DNA of 64,000 nucleotides from an uncultured Blastocatellia bacterium. Lineage in GTDB: Bacteria > Acidobacteriota > Blastocatellia > Chloracidobacteriales > Chloracidobacteriaceae. This document shows, one piece after another, positions 49,161 through 61,085 of the stretch (position 1 is its first letter; the number at the start of each line of letters is the position of its first letter). The position numbers and the translations under genes were made by a program. The notes under the pieces were generated by a model. The model saw only the letters and a list, made by a program, of their open reading frames with translations, was not told the origin of the DNA and did not search any database. The DNA is taken from contig CALGZC010000007.1 of the NCBI GenBank assembly GCA_937934745.1, forward strand, positions 48,976 to 112,975, written 5' to 3'.

Positions 49161-49329
49161 GTCGCCGTCCTCGGGCACTTGGGGTTGCGCCGCCCCATAA
49201 CACGCCAGCTACCGCGCAGCCTGTGGTCGGTCAGCACGTGTAGAGGTAGCTCTCCGACCCACAGACATCCCCACCTGCGAGGCGCCGGCGCCGCCATCCA
49301 TGGTTGTCAGGTTTCCGGCGTGCGTCCGA

Positions 49330-50502
49330 CTATGAAGTGACCAGCCAGATCAACGCCGTACGTCCCAACCGCATAACCGGGGCCGGCAACAATGTACCCC
49401 GACTCGGCGGACGTTGAATGCGCGTATTGATCATCGGGCGAAAAATCCGGCGGCGCAGGCGGACGCCGTCGAGTGTTTCCGAAACGCCGTGGGCACTGCC
49501 GCCGGCACAACCGGATTCCGGGACGCTCAAGAAACGGATGTAAAACGGTCCTGAATCCACCATATGCTGCTGGCGAATCGTCCAAGTTTCGCCGCTGGCC
49601 GGGAGCGTGATGCGCAAACGGTGTGGGTACTTCAATCCCAACCAGTTGCGGCGCTCCCCTTCAAAGGCGACTTCGACGGCGTTTGTCACCAACTGCGGTT
49701 GTGCGCCGTCAAATATAGCCCCGAACGAAAACGCGCCCGGCTGACCGGGAAACGGTTCATTGCGGTAGTAAATCAGCATGCGATCGCCCTGCCAGCACCG
49801 TCCCCAGTGCCAGCGGTTGATGGCACGCATCATGGGCATTGAGTCATAGTTGTGGTCGTGGTAGCCGCGTCCAGTAAATGTCACACGTCGCTCGCAGCGG
49901 CCATTCGCACCGGTAATTTCAAGCGCACCGTTGACCGCACAGACCGGCGCGACCAAGTTCCACGTATGTGTTCCGACCGCCGCCTCCAGCTTCCCAAGAC
50001 CAGACGCCGCGAACGCGGGAGAAAACCAATGCTCGTTCAGGTTGCGGAAGGTGAAGTGGCCGTTCAGACGCCGTCCAATTGCCACCGGAATCACGGTCGT
50101 GATCTCGGTCAGCTCGACATCAACCACGAGATGGTAGGTTGCTGTTGCCGGGTCATAGGTGAAGGCGTTGTGCCCCGTACTCACTGCCGGCCGGTTGGTT
50201 GAAGCCGTGAAATCGTCGTACTCGACCAGGGCGTAGGCAATCGGATGCCCCCGATGGTAGAGGGCAAATGAAAATGCCGCATAGTCACAGGGATTAGGGG
50301 GTGCGGCGCGACCGCGTTCGTAAGCTTCTAAATGCGCATTGTAGTCAGCAGAAAACGGCATGCCGCAGAACCAGATGGCAACCAATCCATACTCGTGGTC
50401 TTCAGATAGGGCATCAAAGTACCACCACTCATACGCGCCCGGTTGGAGCAGGGCATGCCATGCATCTTCGGCGCAGCTGGCAATCATTCGCATAGATTTC
50501 AT
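49330..50502 (-). CDS. CrtC-like carotenoid 1,2-hydratase (hydroxyneurosporene synthase family)
   Basis: AYEWWYFDALSEDHEYGLVAIWFCGMPFSADYNAHLE; FTGRGYHDHNYDSMPMM. Start codon uncertain (50502/50529/50556). Confidence 0.72.
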   Translation of the reverse strand: MKSMRMIASCAEDAWHALLQPGAYEWWYFDALSEDHEYGLVAIWFCGMPFSADYNAHLEAYERGRAAPPNPCDYAAFSFALYHRGHPIAYALVEYDDFTASTNRPAVSTGHNAFTYDPATATYHLVVDVELTEITTVIPVAIGRRLNGHFTFRNLNEHWFSPAFAASGLGKLEAAVGTHTWNLVAPVCAVNGALEITGANGRCERRVTFTGRGYHDHNYDSMPMMRAINRWHWGRCWQGDRMLIYYRNEPFPGQPGAFSFGAIFDGAQPQLVTNAVEVAFEGERRNWLGLKYPHRLRITLPASGETWTIRQQHMVDSGPFYIRFLSVPESGCAGGSAHGVSETLDGVRLRRRIFRPMINTRIQRPPSRGTLLPAPVMRLGRTALIWLVTS

Positions 50503-50721
50503 CGGTGCGCCGGACCAACCGCGAAACATCGTGCCGGCAGCACGCTGACAACCCATCGGTTTCCGGTGCGGCGTTCAGGGTCCTGCGGCAAAGTGGGGGA
50601 GGCTTTACCGCTGATTCGGTGATCGGTGTTCAAGCTTGTTTGTAGCAATGGCGCGGTACAACGGCCACAGGGCCGGTTGCACCCACGCCGAGTTGTCACA
50701 GCGATGGTCCGCAGAGGAAGG

Positions 50722-50991
50722 CTAAATACTAATAATGCCGTCCTCGTGGTGGTGGGGGATGGAGGTTTCGCGCGGCGGCAGTACCTCAAACGGCACCAAC
50801 CCTTTGCTCACTTCTTCAAGGGCAATCCGGGTCGGCTTGTGGGCCGACGAACGAATACGCGGCTCACGCCCCTTCTGAAGTTGCTTGCTGCGGGCCGCCG
50901 CCACCAGAATCAGCCGGTACTTGCTGTCCGGGACGGTGCGAATTTGAGGTTTACCCGTTTCAGGTGTTGTCGTTCCAGCATTCGTCATCAC
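50722..50991 (-). CDS. rpoZ: DNA-directed RNA polymerase omega subunit
   Basis: SKYRLILVAAARSKQLQKG...KPTRIALEEVSKGLVPFEV; directly before gmk. Confidence 0.85.
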   Translation of the reverse strand: MMTNAGTTTPETGKPQIRTVPDSKYRLILVAAARSKQLQKGREPRIRSSAHKPTRIALEEVSKGLVPFEVLPPRETSIPHHHEDGIISI

Positions 50992-51011
50992 GTCCTATTC
51001 CCTCCTTCCAA

Positions 51012-51665
51012 TCACAGAATCATCGCTTCGGAACGGAACGTCTCCACAATGGCATCTAATTTTTTTTCCGACAGACGCCACCGCTCGCGTTCCGCTCTGA
51101 TGATACAGACTAACGCGCGCAGGGCGCGTTCGAGGTCGTCGTTGATGACGACATAGTGAAATTCTCGAAAGCGCCGTACTTCCTGCCCGGCGTTGCGTAA
51201 GCGCTGGGCAATGACCCCCGGATCGTCACTGCCCCGGGCACACAGCCGCTGGCGCAACACTTCATAGTTTGGAGGCATAAGAAAGATGCGCGTAGCTTCG
51301 GGCATAATGTTGGCCAGGCTCTCGGCTCCCTGCACATCAATGTCAAGAATTAAGTCCTGACCGCGTTCGAGCGTTGCTTCCACAAACTTGCGATGCGTGC
51401 CGTAGAAGTGACCGTGCACCAGCGCCGACTCCAGAAATTCCCCGTGTTCACGCATGCGCTCAAAATCATCTGGGGAAACAAAGTAATAATGCTCACCATG
51501 ACGCTCACCCGGGCGCGGTGGACGGGTCGTGTACGAAATCGAGTAGTGCAGGTTGTCCACTTCAGACAGCAGTCGGTTCAGCAACGTAGACTTCCCACCT
51601 CCCGAAGGTGCAGAGACCACAACCAGCATACCGCGACGTGCAGGCATCAGGTGGTTATTCGACAT
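51012..51665 (-). CDS. gmk: Guanylate kinase
   Basis: LVVVSAPSGGGKSTLLNRLLSEVDNLHYSISYTTRPPRPGERHGEHYYFVSPDDFERM. Confidence 0.97.
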   Translation of the reverse strand: MSNNHLMPARRGMLVVVSAPSGGGKSTLLNRLLSEVDNLHYSISYTTRPPRPGERHGEHYYFVSPDDFERMREHGEFLESALVHGHFYGTHRKFVEATLERGQDLILDIDVQGAESLANIMPEATRIFLMPPNYEVLRQRLCARGSDDPGVIAQRLRNAGQEVRRFREFHYVVINDDLERALRALVCIIRAERERWRLSEKKLDAIVETFRSEAMIL

Positions 51666-52536
51666 TCTGAACCTGCTCCTTCATTTTCTCGACTTCAACC
51701 TTAATGACGAGCGCCGTCTGGTGAATGACGGTGTCGCCGGCTTTAGCCAGCATCGTATTCACCTCGCGGTTCATTTCCTGTAAAAGAAAATCCATTTGCT
51801 TACCAACACCGGACGCTTCAGTTGTCAGCAACTCACGCATTTGCGCCACATGGCTGCGCAAGCGAACAATTTCTTCGGTAATGTCACAGCGTTCGGCCGC
51901 ATAAGCCGCTTCCTGCGCCAGACGTGCTTCGTCAAGGTTTCCCAAGTCGCGCAGTAGTGCCTGGATGCGTCGTTCGAGCCGCGCCCGCTGGGTATCAAAC
52001 ACGGTTGCGGCCGCCGTCTCAATGACCGGCAGGTGTTGGGCAACAGTGTCCAGCCGAGCAGCAATGTCACGGGCCAGCGTCATGCCTTCGGCGCAACGCA
52101 TCGCATCGAGTGCGTCGAGCGCCTGGGCCGTAGCCGACTGTAACCCCTCGGTCAAACGTGCCATCAAGTCTTCATCCATCCCTACAGCAGGCTGAATGGC
52201 GCCGGGCAGGCGCGCAATCAGGCTGAGGTCGAAATCACCGGCAACACCTGTTGCGGCCTGCGCCTCCCGCAGCGCGGCGACATAGCCTTGGACAAGCGGC
52301 AGGTTGACCTGGAAACCAACCGGACGGCGCTGCACGAGGTTAACCGTCGCTTCGACTCGCCCACGTTGCACCCGCGCCTGCACGAGCTTCCGAAACGAAA
52401 TCTCCAGCGCCGTCAATTCAGACGGCAAGCGAACCTGAAGGTCCAGAAAGCGGTTGTTGACCGTTCGCAGCTCGACCGTCAGCGTCCATTCATCGGTGAC
52501 GAAGGCAGCGCGGCCAAAGCCGGTCATGCTTTTCAT
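51655..52536 (-). CDS. YicC family protein
   Basis: MKSMTGFGRAAF...ELRTVNNRFLDLQVRLP; C-term GKQMDFLLQEMNREVNTMLAKA. Confidence 0.93.
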   Translation of the reverse strand: MKSMTGFGRAAFVTDEWTLTVELRTVNNRFLDLQVRLPSELTALEISFRKLVQARVQRGRVEATVNLVQRRPVGFQVNLPLVQGYVAALREAQAATGVAGDFDLSLIARLPGAIQPAVGMDEDLMARLTEGLQSATAQALDALDAMRCAEGMTLARDIAARLDTVAQHLPVIETAAATVFDTQRARLERRIQALLRDLGNLDEARLAQEAAYAAERCDITEEIVRLRSHVAQMRELLTTEASGVGKQMDFLLQEMNREVNTMLAKAGDTVIHQTALVIKVEVEKMKEQVQNVE

Positions 52537-52629
52537 TGGCGGCAGCACTCCTCCAGGCCGCGGTCTGTTATTGCCGGTAAGGCAAGGTGTCCACTATACC
52601 AAAAATCCGATCAGATGCAGCCTCCCCTT

Positions 52630-53997
52630 CTAGCTGGCATCCGGTGCGCCGGACGATAGCTGCGCTACAAGAGATGGCAAGTGGTGTTGCAGCCGGGCCT
52701 CGTCCAGGGTCTGCACCTGTTGTCCGTCATAGATGACACGCCCCTGGACTACGGTGAGCACCACGTCGCGCCCGGTCGCTGCCGTCACGACTGCTGTCAC
52801 CGGATCATACACTGGCTCAAGATGAGGGCCGGCAAGTGAAATGCCGGTCAAGTCGGCCTCTTTGCCGACTTCTAGAGTGCCAATGCGGTCATCCAAACCG
52901 AGGGCGCAGGCGCCGTCCAGGGTCATCCACCGTAGGACGGCATCGGCGGACAACCACTGCCCATCCGCTTGAACGGCCCGTCCGAGCAACTGCGCAAAGC
53001 GCGCTTCATCAAGGATGTCACAGACGTTGTTAGAAGCAACACTGTCCGTTCCCAAGCCGACCCGCACCCCGCGCCGCCGCATCCGGCCGACCGGCGCTAC
53101 ACCGTGGCCGAACTTGGCGTTGGATTTCGGACAGTGTGCCACACTGGTCCCATGAAAGGTCAGCAACCCGATGTCCTCTTCAGTTGCCCGAACGGCATGA
53201 ATGAGCAACGGTTTGACCCGCAGCACGTTCAGGTCGCTCAAATAGCGAATGGGAGAAGTGCGGGGTGGCGTCCAGACGATGCCCCGTGCGCGCAAAAACT
53301 CGGCGAAGGGACCTTGCCCAGTGCGCATGAAATCATCCTCTGCCTGTGATTCGGCGCAGTGGATGGCTACGGCTAACCCTTCCCGCTCGGCATACTCAAT
53401 CACCAACCGAAACAACAACGCCGAAACGGAATAGACGGCGTGCGGCGAGACACCAAGGCGCACCAGCTCGGTTTCCTCGCTCCGCTGCGCCTCAATCCGG
53501 CGCTTGAGGCTGGCCAGGCTCTTTTTAGCCTGCATGGGGTCGGGGCCGAAAACCTCCTGATAGGCAATGCCGCGCAAGCCACCCCGGCGCAGGGCTCGAA
53601 ATCCGGCGCCGGAAGCTCCGACATCGGCCATTGTGGTTATGCCGGCCCGTGCCGCCTCGACCACACCCCACTGCGCCGCTATGTCCAGGTCCTGCGCACT
53701 CATCTGCTCGCCGCGCAGGCGGGTTAGGGTCTGTATCCAATCAAAGAAGGACAGATTTTCCAGGCGGCCGCGTAAGGCAGTCAGTTCTAAGTGCGTGTGG
53801 ACATTGACAAAACCAGGACAGATTGCCGCCTGCCCTAGGTCCGTGATCTCTGGAGTTCCCAAACGCGCAAGCCGCGCCCGCACCTCTAACTCCGGTCCAA
53901 CGGCAAGGATGCGACCGTCCTGGACTGCCACCGCACCGTCCCGAATCGGCGGTGTTGCCACCGGCAAAATCCACTGCGCTGTGTAAAGTCTTGTCAT
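52630..53997 (-). CDS. Amidohydrolase family protein (Atz/Trz/SsnA-like)
   Basis: AAICPGFVNVHTHLELTALRG, GVSPHAVYSVSALLFRL, IHCAESQAEDDFM, GTSVAHCPKSNAKFGHGVAPVGRMRRRGVRVGLGTDSVASNN. Confidence 0.9.
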   Translation of the reverse strand: MTRLYTAQWILPVATPPIRDGAVAVQDGRILAVGPELEVRARLARLGTPEITDLGQAAICPGFVNVHTHLELTALRGRLENLSFFDWIQTLTRLRGEQMSAQDLDIAAQWGVVEAARAGITTMADVGASGAGFRALRRGGLRGIAYQEVFGPDPMQAKKSLASLKRRIEAQRSEETELVRLGVSPHAVYSVSALLFRLVIEYAEREGLAVAIHCAESQAEDDFMRTGQGPFAEFLRARGIVWTPPRTSPIRYLSDLNVLRVKPLLIHAVRATEEDIGLLTFHGTSVAHCPKSNAKFGHGVAPVGRMRRRGVRVGLGTDSVASNNVCDILDEARFAQLLGRAVQADGQWLSADAVLRWMTLDGACALGLDDRIGTLEVGKEADLTGISLAGPHLEPVYDPVTAVVTAATGRDVVLTVVQGRVIYDGQQVQTLDEARLQHHLPSLVAQLSSGAPDAS

Positions 53998-54125
53998 GTT
54001 AACCTACGATGCCGACCATTGCCGAACGCAAAGTATGCCGCCATACACAACCCCTTGTCTAAGCCGCCTTACAATCGCGCTTGAATACTAAGCTCCCACC
54101 GGTGATTGGCATCGAAGCCGCGACC

Positions 54126-54176
54126 TGAGGCAAACCTAGACGTGAGGCAAACCCGGATATGAAGCAAACCTGTTTT
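54126..54176. repeat. Degenerate 17-bp-period repeat x3 upstream of MacA-like gene
   Basis: TGAGGCAAACCTAGACG / TGAGGCAAACCCGGATA / TGAAGCAAACCTGTTTT. Confidence 0.8.
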
Positions 54177-54302
54177 TTGCCCAGCCTGTTTATTTTCCTG
54201 AAACCTGCCTGCCGGCTCTAACGTACACGCCGGCATCGGACACCACGTCTGCTGTGTGCCGGATTTGGCGACTTCACCTAAAGCCTCTGGGGCTTCCAAA
54301 CT

Positions 54303-55781
54303 ATGGCCTTGAGTCGAACCAAAAAACTTCTTCTTGTCGGCGGGGTCACGCTGCTCATTGTCGGGATTGTCGCCACTAGCCTGTTGACCCAACGCACGAA
54401 CGCCCTCAGTGTCCAGATTGAACAGGTTAAGCGGCGTGAGTTCCTGGAGGCGAAAGTATCGGCTTCCGGCGAGGTACGCCCTGTGGCGCTGTATAACCTC
54501 ACCGCAGAGGTTGCCGGGCGGGTCACCGATATTTTTGTTAAGGAAGGAGACCTTGTGCGTAAGGGGCAACCACTTGTCAAGGTGGACCCTACCCAGCAAC
54601 TGACATCGCAACAAAGCGCCGAAGCCAATTACCGTGCAGCTGAACAGGATGCGCGCGCTACAGAAACGCAAGTCCTCAGCGCGCGCAACCTGGTCACGCA
54701 AAACAAGGCCCAACTCATTGCCGCCGAAGCCGACCTCAACCGTCTCAAGGCCCAGCTTGACCTCCAATACATCCAACTGCAACGGACAACGGAGTTACTC
54801 GAAGCCGGGGTTGTCTCAAAGGCGGAATTTGATACAGCCCGTGCCAACTACGAGGTGGCAAAAGCGGCCTATGACGCACAGGTCATACAAATTGAACGTC
54901 TCCAGCAGGTCGTCAAAGACGCCGAAATTGCTGTGCAACGGGCTGAAGAATCCAGCAAATCGGCCTGGCAGCGCGTGAAGGCGGCGCAAGCCCAACTGAC
55001 CAATGCTCAGTATTTTCTTGACCAAACGGTACGCAAGTCACCAATTGACGGGGTGGTGTCAAGCCTTCCTGTGCGCGTCGGTGAATTCGCGGTTGCCAAC
55101 TTCAACACAACACCGCTGATGACCATTGCCGACATGTCAGAAATCAACGTTGAGGTGCAAGTGGATGAAACAGACATCGCCAATGTCCAGATCGGGCAGC
55201 CGGCCAAGGTCAGGGTAGATTCGCTAGGTGACACAGAGATCCCAGGCCAGGTCGCCGAAGTTGGGCAGAGCGCCGTTACCCGTTCCGGTCAAACCATTGC
55301 TGCCAACACAACGTCGCAGGAAGCCAAAAACTTCAAAGTCAAAATCCGTCTCAATCCGTCTGAACAGGACCGCGCACGGTTGCGACCTGGTATGTCGGCC
55401 ACAGCCGTCATCACGACGGCGACACGCCAGAACGTATTGGTTGTTCCGCTTCAGGCGCTCGTCAGCCGCGACCCGGCCGAACTACAGTCGGTGCCTGCCG
55501 GCACCGAAGCTCAGCCACTGAGGCCGACTCCCGGTGAAGCAGACCGAAAGCCGACCAAGCGCGCCGAAGTTTCCGGCGTATTTGTCGAGGAAGGTGGTAA
55601 AGCTAGATTTGTTCCCATTACGACCGGGATCTTAGGCGAAGCAGAAATCGAGGTGATTGAGGGTTTGACCGAAGGACAGAACATTGTTACAGGCCCCTAC
55701 CGTCTTTTGCGGACGCTCAAACCTGGCGCGGCCATCACCCGCGATGCCAAGCTGGATACGGCGTTGTCCAACAAAGGGTAA
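54303..55781 (+). CDS. MacA/HlyD-type periplasmic efflux adaptor
   Basis: N-term [30 protein letters not shown]; long coiled coil; [20 protein letters not shown]. Confidence 0.92.
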   Translation: MALSRTKKLLLVGGVTLLIVGIVATSLLTQRTNALSVQIEQVKRREFLEAKVSASGEVRPVALYNLTAEVAGRVTDIFVKEGDLVRKGQPLVKVDPTQQLTSQQSAEANYRAAEQDARATETQVLSARNLVTQNKAQLIAAEADLNRLKAQLDLQYIQLQRTTELLEAGVVSKAEFDTARANYEVAKAAYDAQVIQIERLQQVVKDAEIAVQRAEESSKSAWQRVKAAQAQLTNAQYFLDQTVRKSPIDGVVSSLPVRVGEFAVANFNTTPLMTIADMSEINVEVQVDETDIANVQIGQPAKVRVDSLGDTEIPGQVAEVGQSAVTRSGQTIAANTTSQEAKNFKVKIRLNPSEQDRARLRPGMSATAVITTATRQNVLVVPLQALVSRDPAELQSVPAGTEAQPLRPTPGEADRKPTKRAEVSGVFVEEGGKARFVPITTGILGEAEIEVIEGLTEGQNIVTGPYRLLRTLKPGAAITRDAKLDTALSNKG

Positions 55782-55804
55782 TTTTCACAACAGGTCAGGC
55801 TGTG

Positions 55805-56557
55805 ATGTCAGCTCAAGTAGCGCCGGTTACTGTTAGTCGTCCTCAGTCAGTCACATCAACGCGCCCGATTATTGAGACCAAGGATCTTTGGAAAACGTAC
55901 CGCATGGGCGATGAAGTCATCCATGCCCTCCAAGGCGTGAGCTTCACCATTCAGCCTAACGAGTACATTGCCATTGTTGGGCCGTCAGGTTCAGGCAAAT
56001 CCACCCTCATGAACCTCATCGGCTGTCTTGATACGCCGACCAAAGGTGAGTATTGGCTCAACGGGAAGCTGGTCTCGGCGATGAATGATGACGAACTGGC
56101 GCGGATTCGGAATCAAGAAATCGGGTTCGTCTTCCAGACCTTCAACCTGCTGCCACGCGCCACGGCCCTGCATAATGTTGAACTGCCGTTGATCTATAGC
56201 GGGGTGCCTGCCGCAGAACGCATCCAACGCGCCAAACGCGCGCTGGAACAGGTCGATCTGGCGCACCGCATGGACCACCGCCCGAACGAGCTTTCCGGCG
56301 GCCAACGGCAGCGGGTTGCCATCGCGCGGGCGCTTGTCAATAACCCCTCCATCATTCTTGCCGATGAACCGACCGGCAACCTTGACTCCGCGACAAGCCG
56401 TGAAATTATGAGCCTTTTCAATGTCCTGCACGAACGCGGGAACACCATCATCATCGTCACGCACGAGCCGGACATCGCAGCCCATGCCCACCGTGTCCTC
56501 ACCATTCGGGACGGACGCATTGCGACCGACACATACCAACACCATCTCCGGGATTGA
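55805..56557 (+). CDS. ABC transporter ATP-binding protein (MacB/LolD family)
   Basis: Walker [66 protein letters not shown]. Confidence 0.97.
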   Translation: MSAQVAPVTVSRPQSVTSTRPIIETKDLWKTYRMGDEVIHALQGVSFTIQPNEYIAIVGPSGSGKSTLMNLIGCLDTPTKGEYWLNGKLVSAMNDDELARIRNQEIGFVFQTFNLLPRATALHNVELPLIYSGVPAAERIQRAKRALEQVDLAHRMDHRPNELSGGQRQRVAIARALVNNPSIILADEPTGNLDSATSREIMSLFNVLHERGNTIIIVTHEPDIAAHAHRVLTIRDGRIATDTYQHHLRD

Positions 56558-56666
56558 TCCTCTAACAACGGGCCATTGACGACATAGCCGCCAGATGCCC
56601 GGCTGTGCTAGCCTCTGGCAAAACCGGCAGCGAGTCGTGACCCCTTGCAAGACATCACGCGGCGAT

Positions 56667-57116
56667 ATGGCAGGACATCTCGTCAACCACGCACAGGCTA
56701 CCGACGCCCAGCCTGATCACCTGGAGTTTGTCATTCCCAGTGTAATCTCCCGGATGCATGAACTGTTACAGGAAGTCATGGCCCTGCTCGAAGCCCGTGG
56801 AATTACCGAGCCAAACTCCAACATCCTGTTGGCACTCGATGAAGCCATTGCTAATGCGATTAAGCACGGCAACCACGAGGATCCATCCAAAAACGTTCAT
56901 GTGGCCGTTGAGTTCGCGCCGAATGAAGTCACCTTTGTCATCACAGATGAAGGTGACGGCTTTGACTTGAATGCGCTCCCGGACCCAACAGATCCAAGTT
57001 GCCTCCTGCGGACCTGCGGACGTGGCGTGATGCTTATTTACCATCTCATGGATGAAGTGGAATATAACGCACGGGGGAATCAGGTCCGAATGAAGAAGAA
57101 AAGGACCGAACGATGA
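56667..57116 (+). CDS. RsbW-like serine-protein kinase / anti-sigma regulatory factor (GHKL ATPase)
   Basis: LALDEAIANAIKHGNHEDPSKNVHVAVEF; DEGDGFDLNALPDPTDPSCLLRTCGRGVMLIYHLMDEVEY. Confidence 0.88.
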   Translation: MAGHLVNHAQATDAQPDHLEFVIPSVISRMHELLQEVMALLEARGITEPNSNILLALDEAIANAIKHGNHEDPSKNVHVAVEFAPNEVTFVITDEGDGFDLNALPDPTDPSCLLRTCGRGVMLIYHLMDEVEYNARGNQVRMKKKRTER

Positions 57117-58174
57117 CCGCCGCCCTAGGCCGAGCCGATTCGGAACAGTTACCTAATCTGTGTCAACTGGCCGATCTAGAGCCGCTCTCAACTGGCGATC
57201 TCATTGACCGCGCAGTGCTCATTTACCGGTCCAACTTTGCTCCTCTACTGGGTTTGGCCCTCTTACCGGTTCTGACGAGCTGCGCCGGCACGCTGCTGGT
57301 GGTTTATGTCGCAACCGGCTTACATGAATCCGCCGGTGCAGCGTTGATCCGGCTTATCGGCTTTATTGTCGGCTACTTGCTGACATACGTGATCAGTCCC
57401 GTGTTGTTGGCATTGACCACGGGCGGGCTGACTCGGACGGTGGCCGATTGCATCATGCTTGATATACCGGTCGGATTTCGGCGAACGTGGCGCATGGTGC
57501 GGGGACGGCTGTGGACGCTGCTCTGGTCACAACTTGTCAGTGCGGTGATCTTCTGGTTTGGGCTGTCTGTTGTTGCGTTGAGCAGCTTGTTCATTCTCTC
57601 GGTAGTCGTTCTGGCAGTTATGCTCTCTCTCAGTTATGTCACTTCGGTATTTGCCGGGAGCTTAGTCCTGTTGCTGGTGGCCGTCGCCATCGGGCTGGGA
57701 TTTATCGGCTACTGCGCAATGCTGGCCCAAGTGGCGCTTGTTCCGAGTGTTGTCATGATCGAGGGCCGTTCAACCTGGGATAGCATTGTGCGTGCCGTGC
57801 AATTAGCACGCGGCACAGTCTGGCGGGTTACTCAGATTACCCTTTTCGATATGGCGATTGCCTCGTCCGTGATTTCGGCCGTCGGCATCCCACTTCTCCT
57901 CTACGTCTTCCTCAACGGTGAGTTTCGTGACCTGACGCGCGCGCCGATGTGGTTTTTGTTGTTTTCCAACCTTGCCGATCAACTCGGCAAGCTTGTCACC
58001 CTCCCCATGGCGACCATTGCATACTGTCTGCTGTATTTCGATGTGCGGGTTCGGCGTGAAGGCTACGACGTAGAGTTGCTCGGCGCACGACTCGAAGGGC
58101 CACTACCACCGGGGCGGACACCCACACAATTGGCGAGCGCACCGCCAACGGCCACCATCGCCGGCGCGGTGTAG
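57113..58174 (+). CDS. Multi-pass membrane protein of unknown function
   Basis: LSTGDLIDRAVLIYRSNFAPLLGLALLPVL plus several TM helices; start overlaps previous stop (ATGA). Confidence 0.75.
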   Translation: MTAALGRADSEQLPNLCQLADLEPLSTGDLIDRAVLIYRSNFAPLLGLALLPVLTSCAGTLLVVYVATGLHESAGAALIRLIGFIVGYLLTYVISPVLLALTTGGLTRTVADCIMLDIPVGFRRTWRMVRGRLWTLLWSQLVSAVIFWFGLSVVALSSLFILSVVVLAVMLSLSYVTSVFAGSLVLLLVAVAIGLGFIGYCAMLAQVALVPSVVMIEGRSTWDSIVRAVQLARGTVWRVTQITLFDMAIASSVISAVGIPLLLYVFLNGEFRDLTRAPMWFLLFSNLADQLGKLVTLPMATIAYCLLYFDVRVRREGYDVELLGARLEGPLPPGRTPTQLASAPPTATIAGAV

Positions 58175-58212
58175 GTACAGGTCGTGTATACGGGTCGCGT
58201 ACCGGCGCTTGC

Positions 58213-58231
58213 AACGCACACGGTGTGCGTT
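58213..58231. other. 19-bp perfect palindrome in convergent spacer
   Basis: AACGCACAC-G-GTGTGCGTT. Confidence 0.9.
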
Positions 58232-58434
58232 CAATGTCCACAGCCGATGCTTCGCGTGACCACGGCGCGGCACCCGCGACTAAGGACGCAAGCGCCCGCC
58301 TCCATCTTACAGCAATCTCTACCGGAAACCTTTACCGCCAAACCGCTACCGCACCACTTTGGGAAGCACACGCTAGGTCGCCACGCAACCACAAAGCGAC
58401 CGGCGCAAAGCGCGACCAGCTGATGTGCTGTGTC

Positions 58435-59730
<1,296 letters not shown>

Positions 59731-59770
59731 TCAACTTCCGGTAGAGATTGGGCCGATCCCACGGGGGAGC

Positions 59771-60940
59771 CTACAGGCCGGCTTCTTTCCGCAAAATATC
59801 GGCTTTGTCCGTACGCTCCCAGGTGAAGCCAACTTCATTTCGTCCAAAGTGACCGTAAGCAGCTGTTGGTGAGTAGATTGGACGCTGTAGATCGAGCGTC
59901 TCAATGATGCCGCGCGGCGTCAGCGCAAAGTGCGACCGAATGAGTTCGACAATCACGCTTGGCGCAACTTTGCCGGTTCCGAATGTTTCAACGTGAATGG
60001 AAACGGGCTCGGCGACACCGATGGCATAGGCCAGTTGCACCTGGCAACGGTCGGCCAAGCCGGCCGCGACAACATTCTTCGCCACATAGCGGGCCATGTA
60101 GGCCGCTGACCGATCGACTTTCGTCGGATCCTTACCGGAAAAGGCGCCACCGCCGTGCGGTGCATAACCGCCGTAGGTATCCACGATGATTTTACGGCCG
60201 GTTAGTCCCGTATCCCCCATCGGCCCGCCGATGACAAACCGGCCGGTCGGATTGATGTGAAAAGTCGTATCGGCGTCAAGCATGGCTTCGGGAATGACGG
60301 CGCGAATAACGTGCCGCTCAACATCACGCCGCAGATCATCGGTTTTGACCGACTCCGCATGCTGGGTTGACACAACAACAGCCGATACACGGTGCGGTTT
60401 TCCGTTTCGGTACTCGACGGAAACCTGTGCTTTCCCATCAGGACGTAGGTAATCGAGGATGCCCTCGCGCCGGACCTGTGCGAGGCGCTGGGTCAGGCGG
60501 TGTGCCAGTTGGATTGGCAGCGGCATCAGCTCCGGCGTCTCGGTGCAGGCAAAGCCAAACATTAATCCCTGGTCGCCGGCGCCACCGGTGTCCACCCCCA
60601 TGGCAATGTCCGGCGATTGGGCGTTGATTGCCGAGACCACGGAGCAGGTTTTCGCATCGAAGCCATAAGCAGCATTGTCGTACCCGATCCGGCGGACGAC
60701 CTCGCGGGCAACGGCGGGAAAATCCACATGGGCCGTGGTCGTAATCTCACCGGCAATCACGACCAACCCGGTTGCCAACAGCGTTTCACATGCCACGCGG
60801 CCGTTCGGATCGCTGCGGAGGACCTCATCCAGGATTGCGTCGGAAATCTGATCCGCCATTTTGTCGGGATGGCCCTCAGTCACTGATTCAGAAGAGAAGA
60901 GAAATGCACCGTCGTTCAAAGCCTGTCCTCCACGAAACAC
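59771..60940 (-). CDS. metK: S-adenosylmethionine synthetase
   Basis: [80 protein letters not shown]. Confidence 0.97.
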   Translation of the reverse strand: MFRGGQALNDGAFLFSSESVTEGHPDKMADQISDAILDEVLRSDPNGRVACETLLATGLVVIAGEITTTAHVDFPAVAREVVRRIGYDNAAYGFDAKTCSVVSAINAQSPDIAMGVDTGGAGDQGLMFGFACTETPELMPLPIQLAHRLTQRLAQVRREGILDYLRPDGKAQVSVEYRNGKPHRVSAVVVSTQHAESVKTDDLRRDVERHVIRAVIPEAMLDADTTFHINPTGRFVIGGPMGDTGLTGRKIIVDTYGGYAPHGGGAFSGKDPTKVDRSAAYMARYVAKNVVAAGLADRCQVQLAYAIGVAEPVSIHVETFGTGKVAPSVIVELIRSHFALTPRGIIETLDLQRPIYSPTAAYGHFGRNEVGFTWERTDKADILRKEAGL

Positions 60941-61085
60941 GCAGGTTTCCGATGCGTATCACAAGTCCCAACACCGACAGTTGCCAACGACTTGTGCTGA
61001 CGGAGACCACCAGAAACCAGAGCGAAAGTCGGGCTGAGCGTGATCTAAAGTCGCCAACCGTAACATGTGACACAAAACATGGGAA

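Noticed and set aside
47664-49178. 504-aa minus-strand ORF opposite the TonB receptor
   Set aside because: Exactly antisense to a strongly supported receptor CDS in high-GC DNA; composition (His/Arg/Ala-rich) is typical of a spurious antisense frame.
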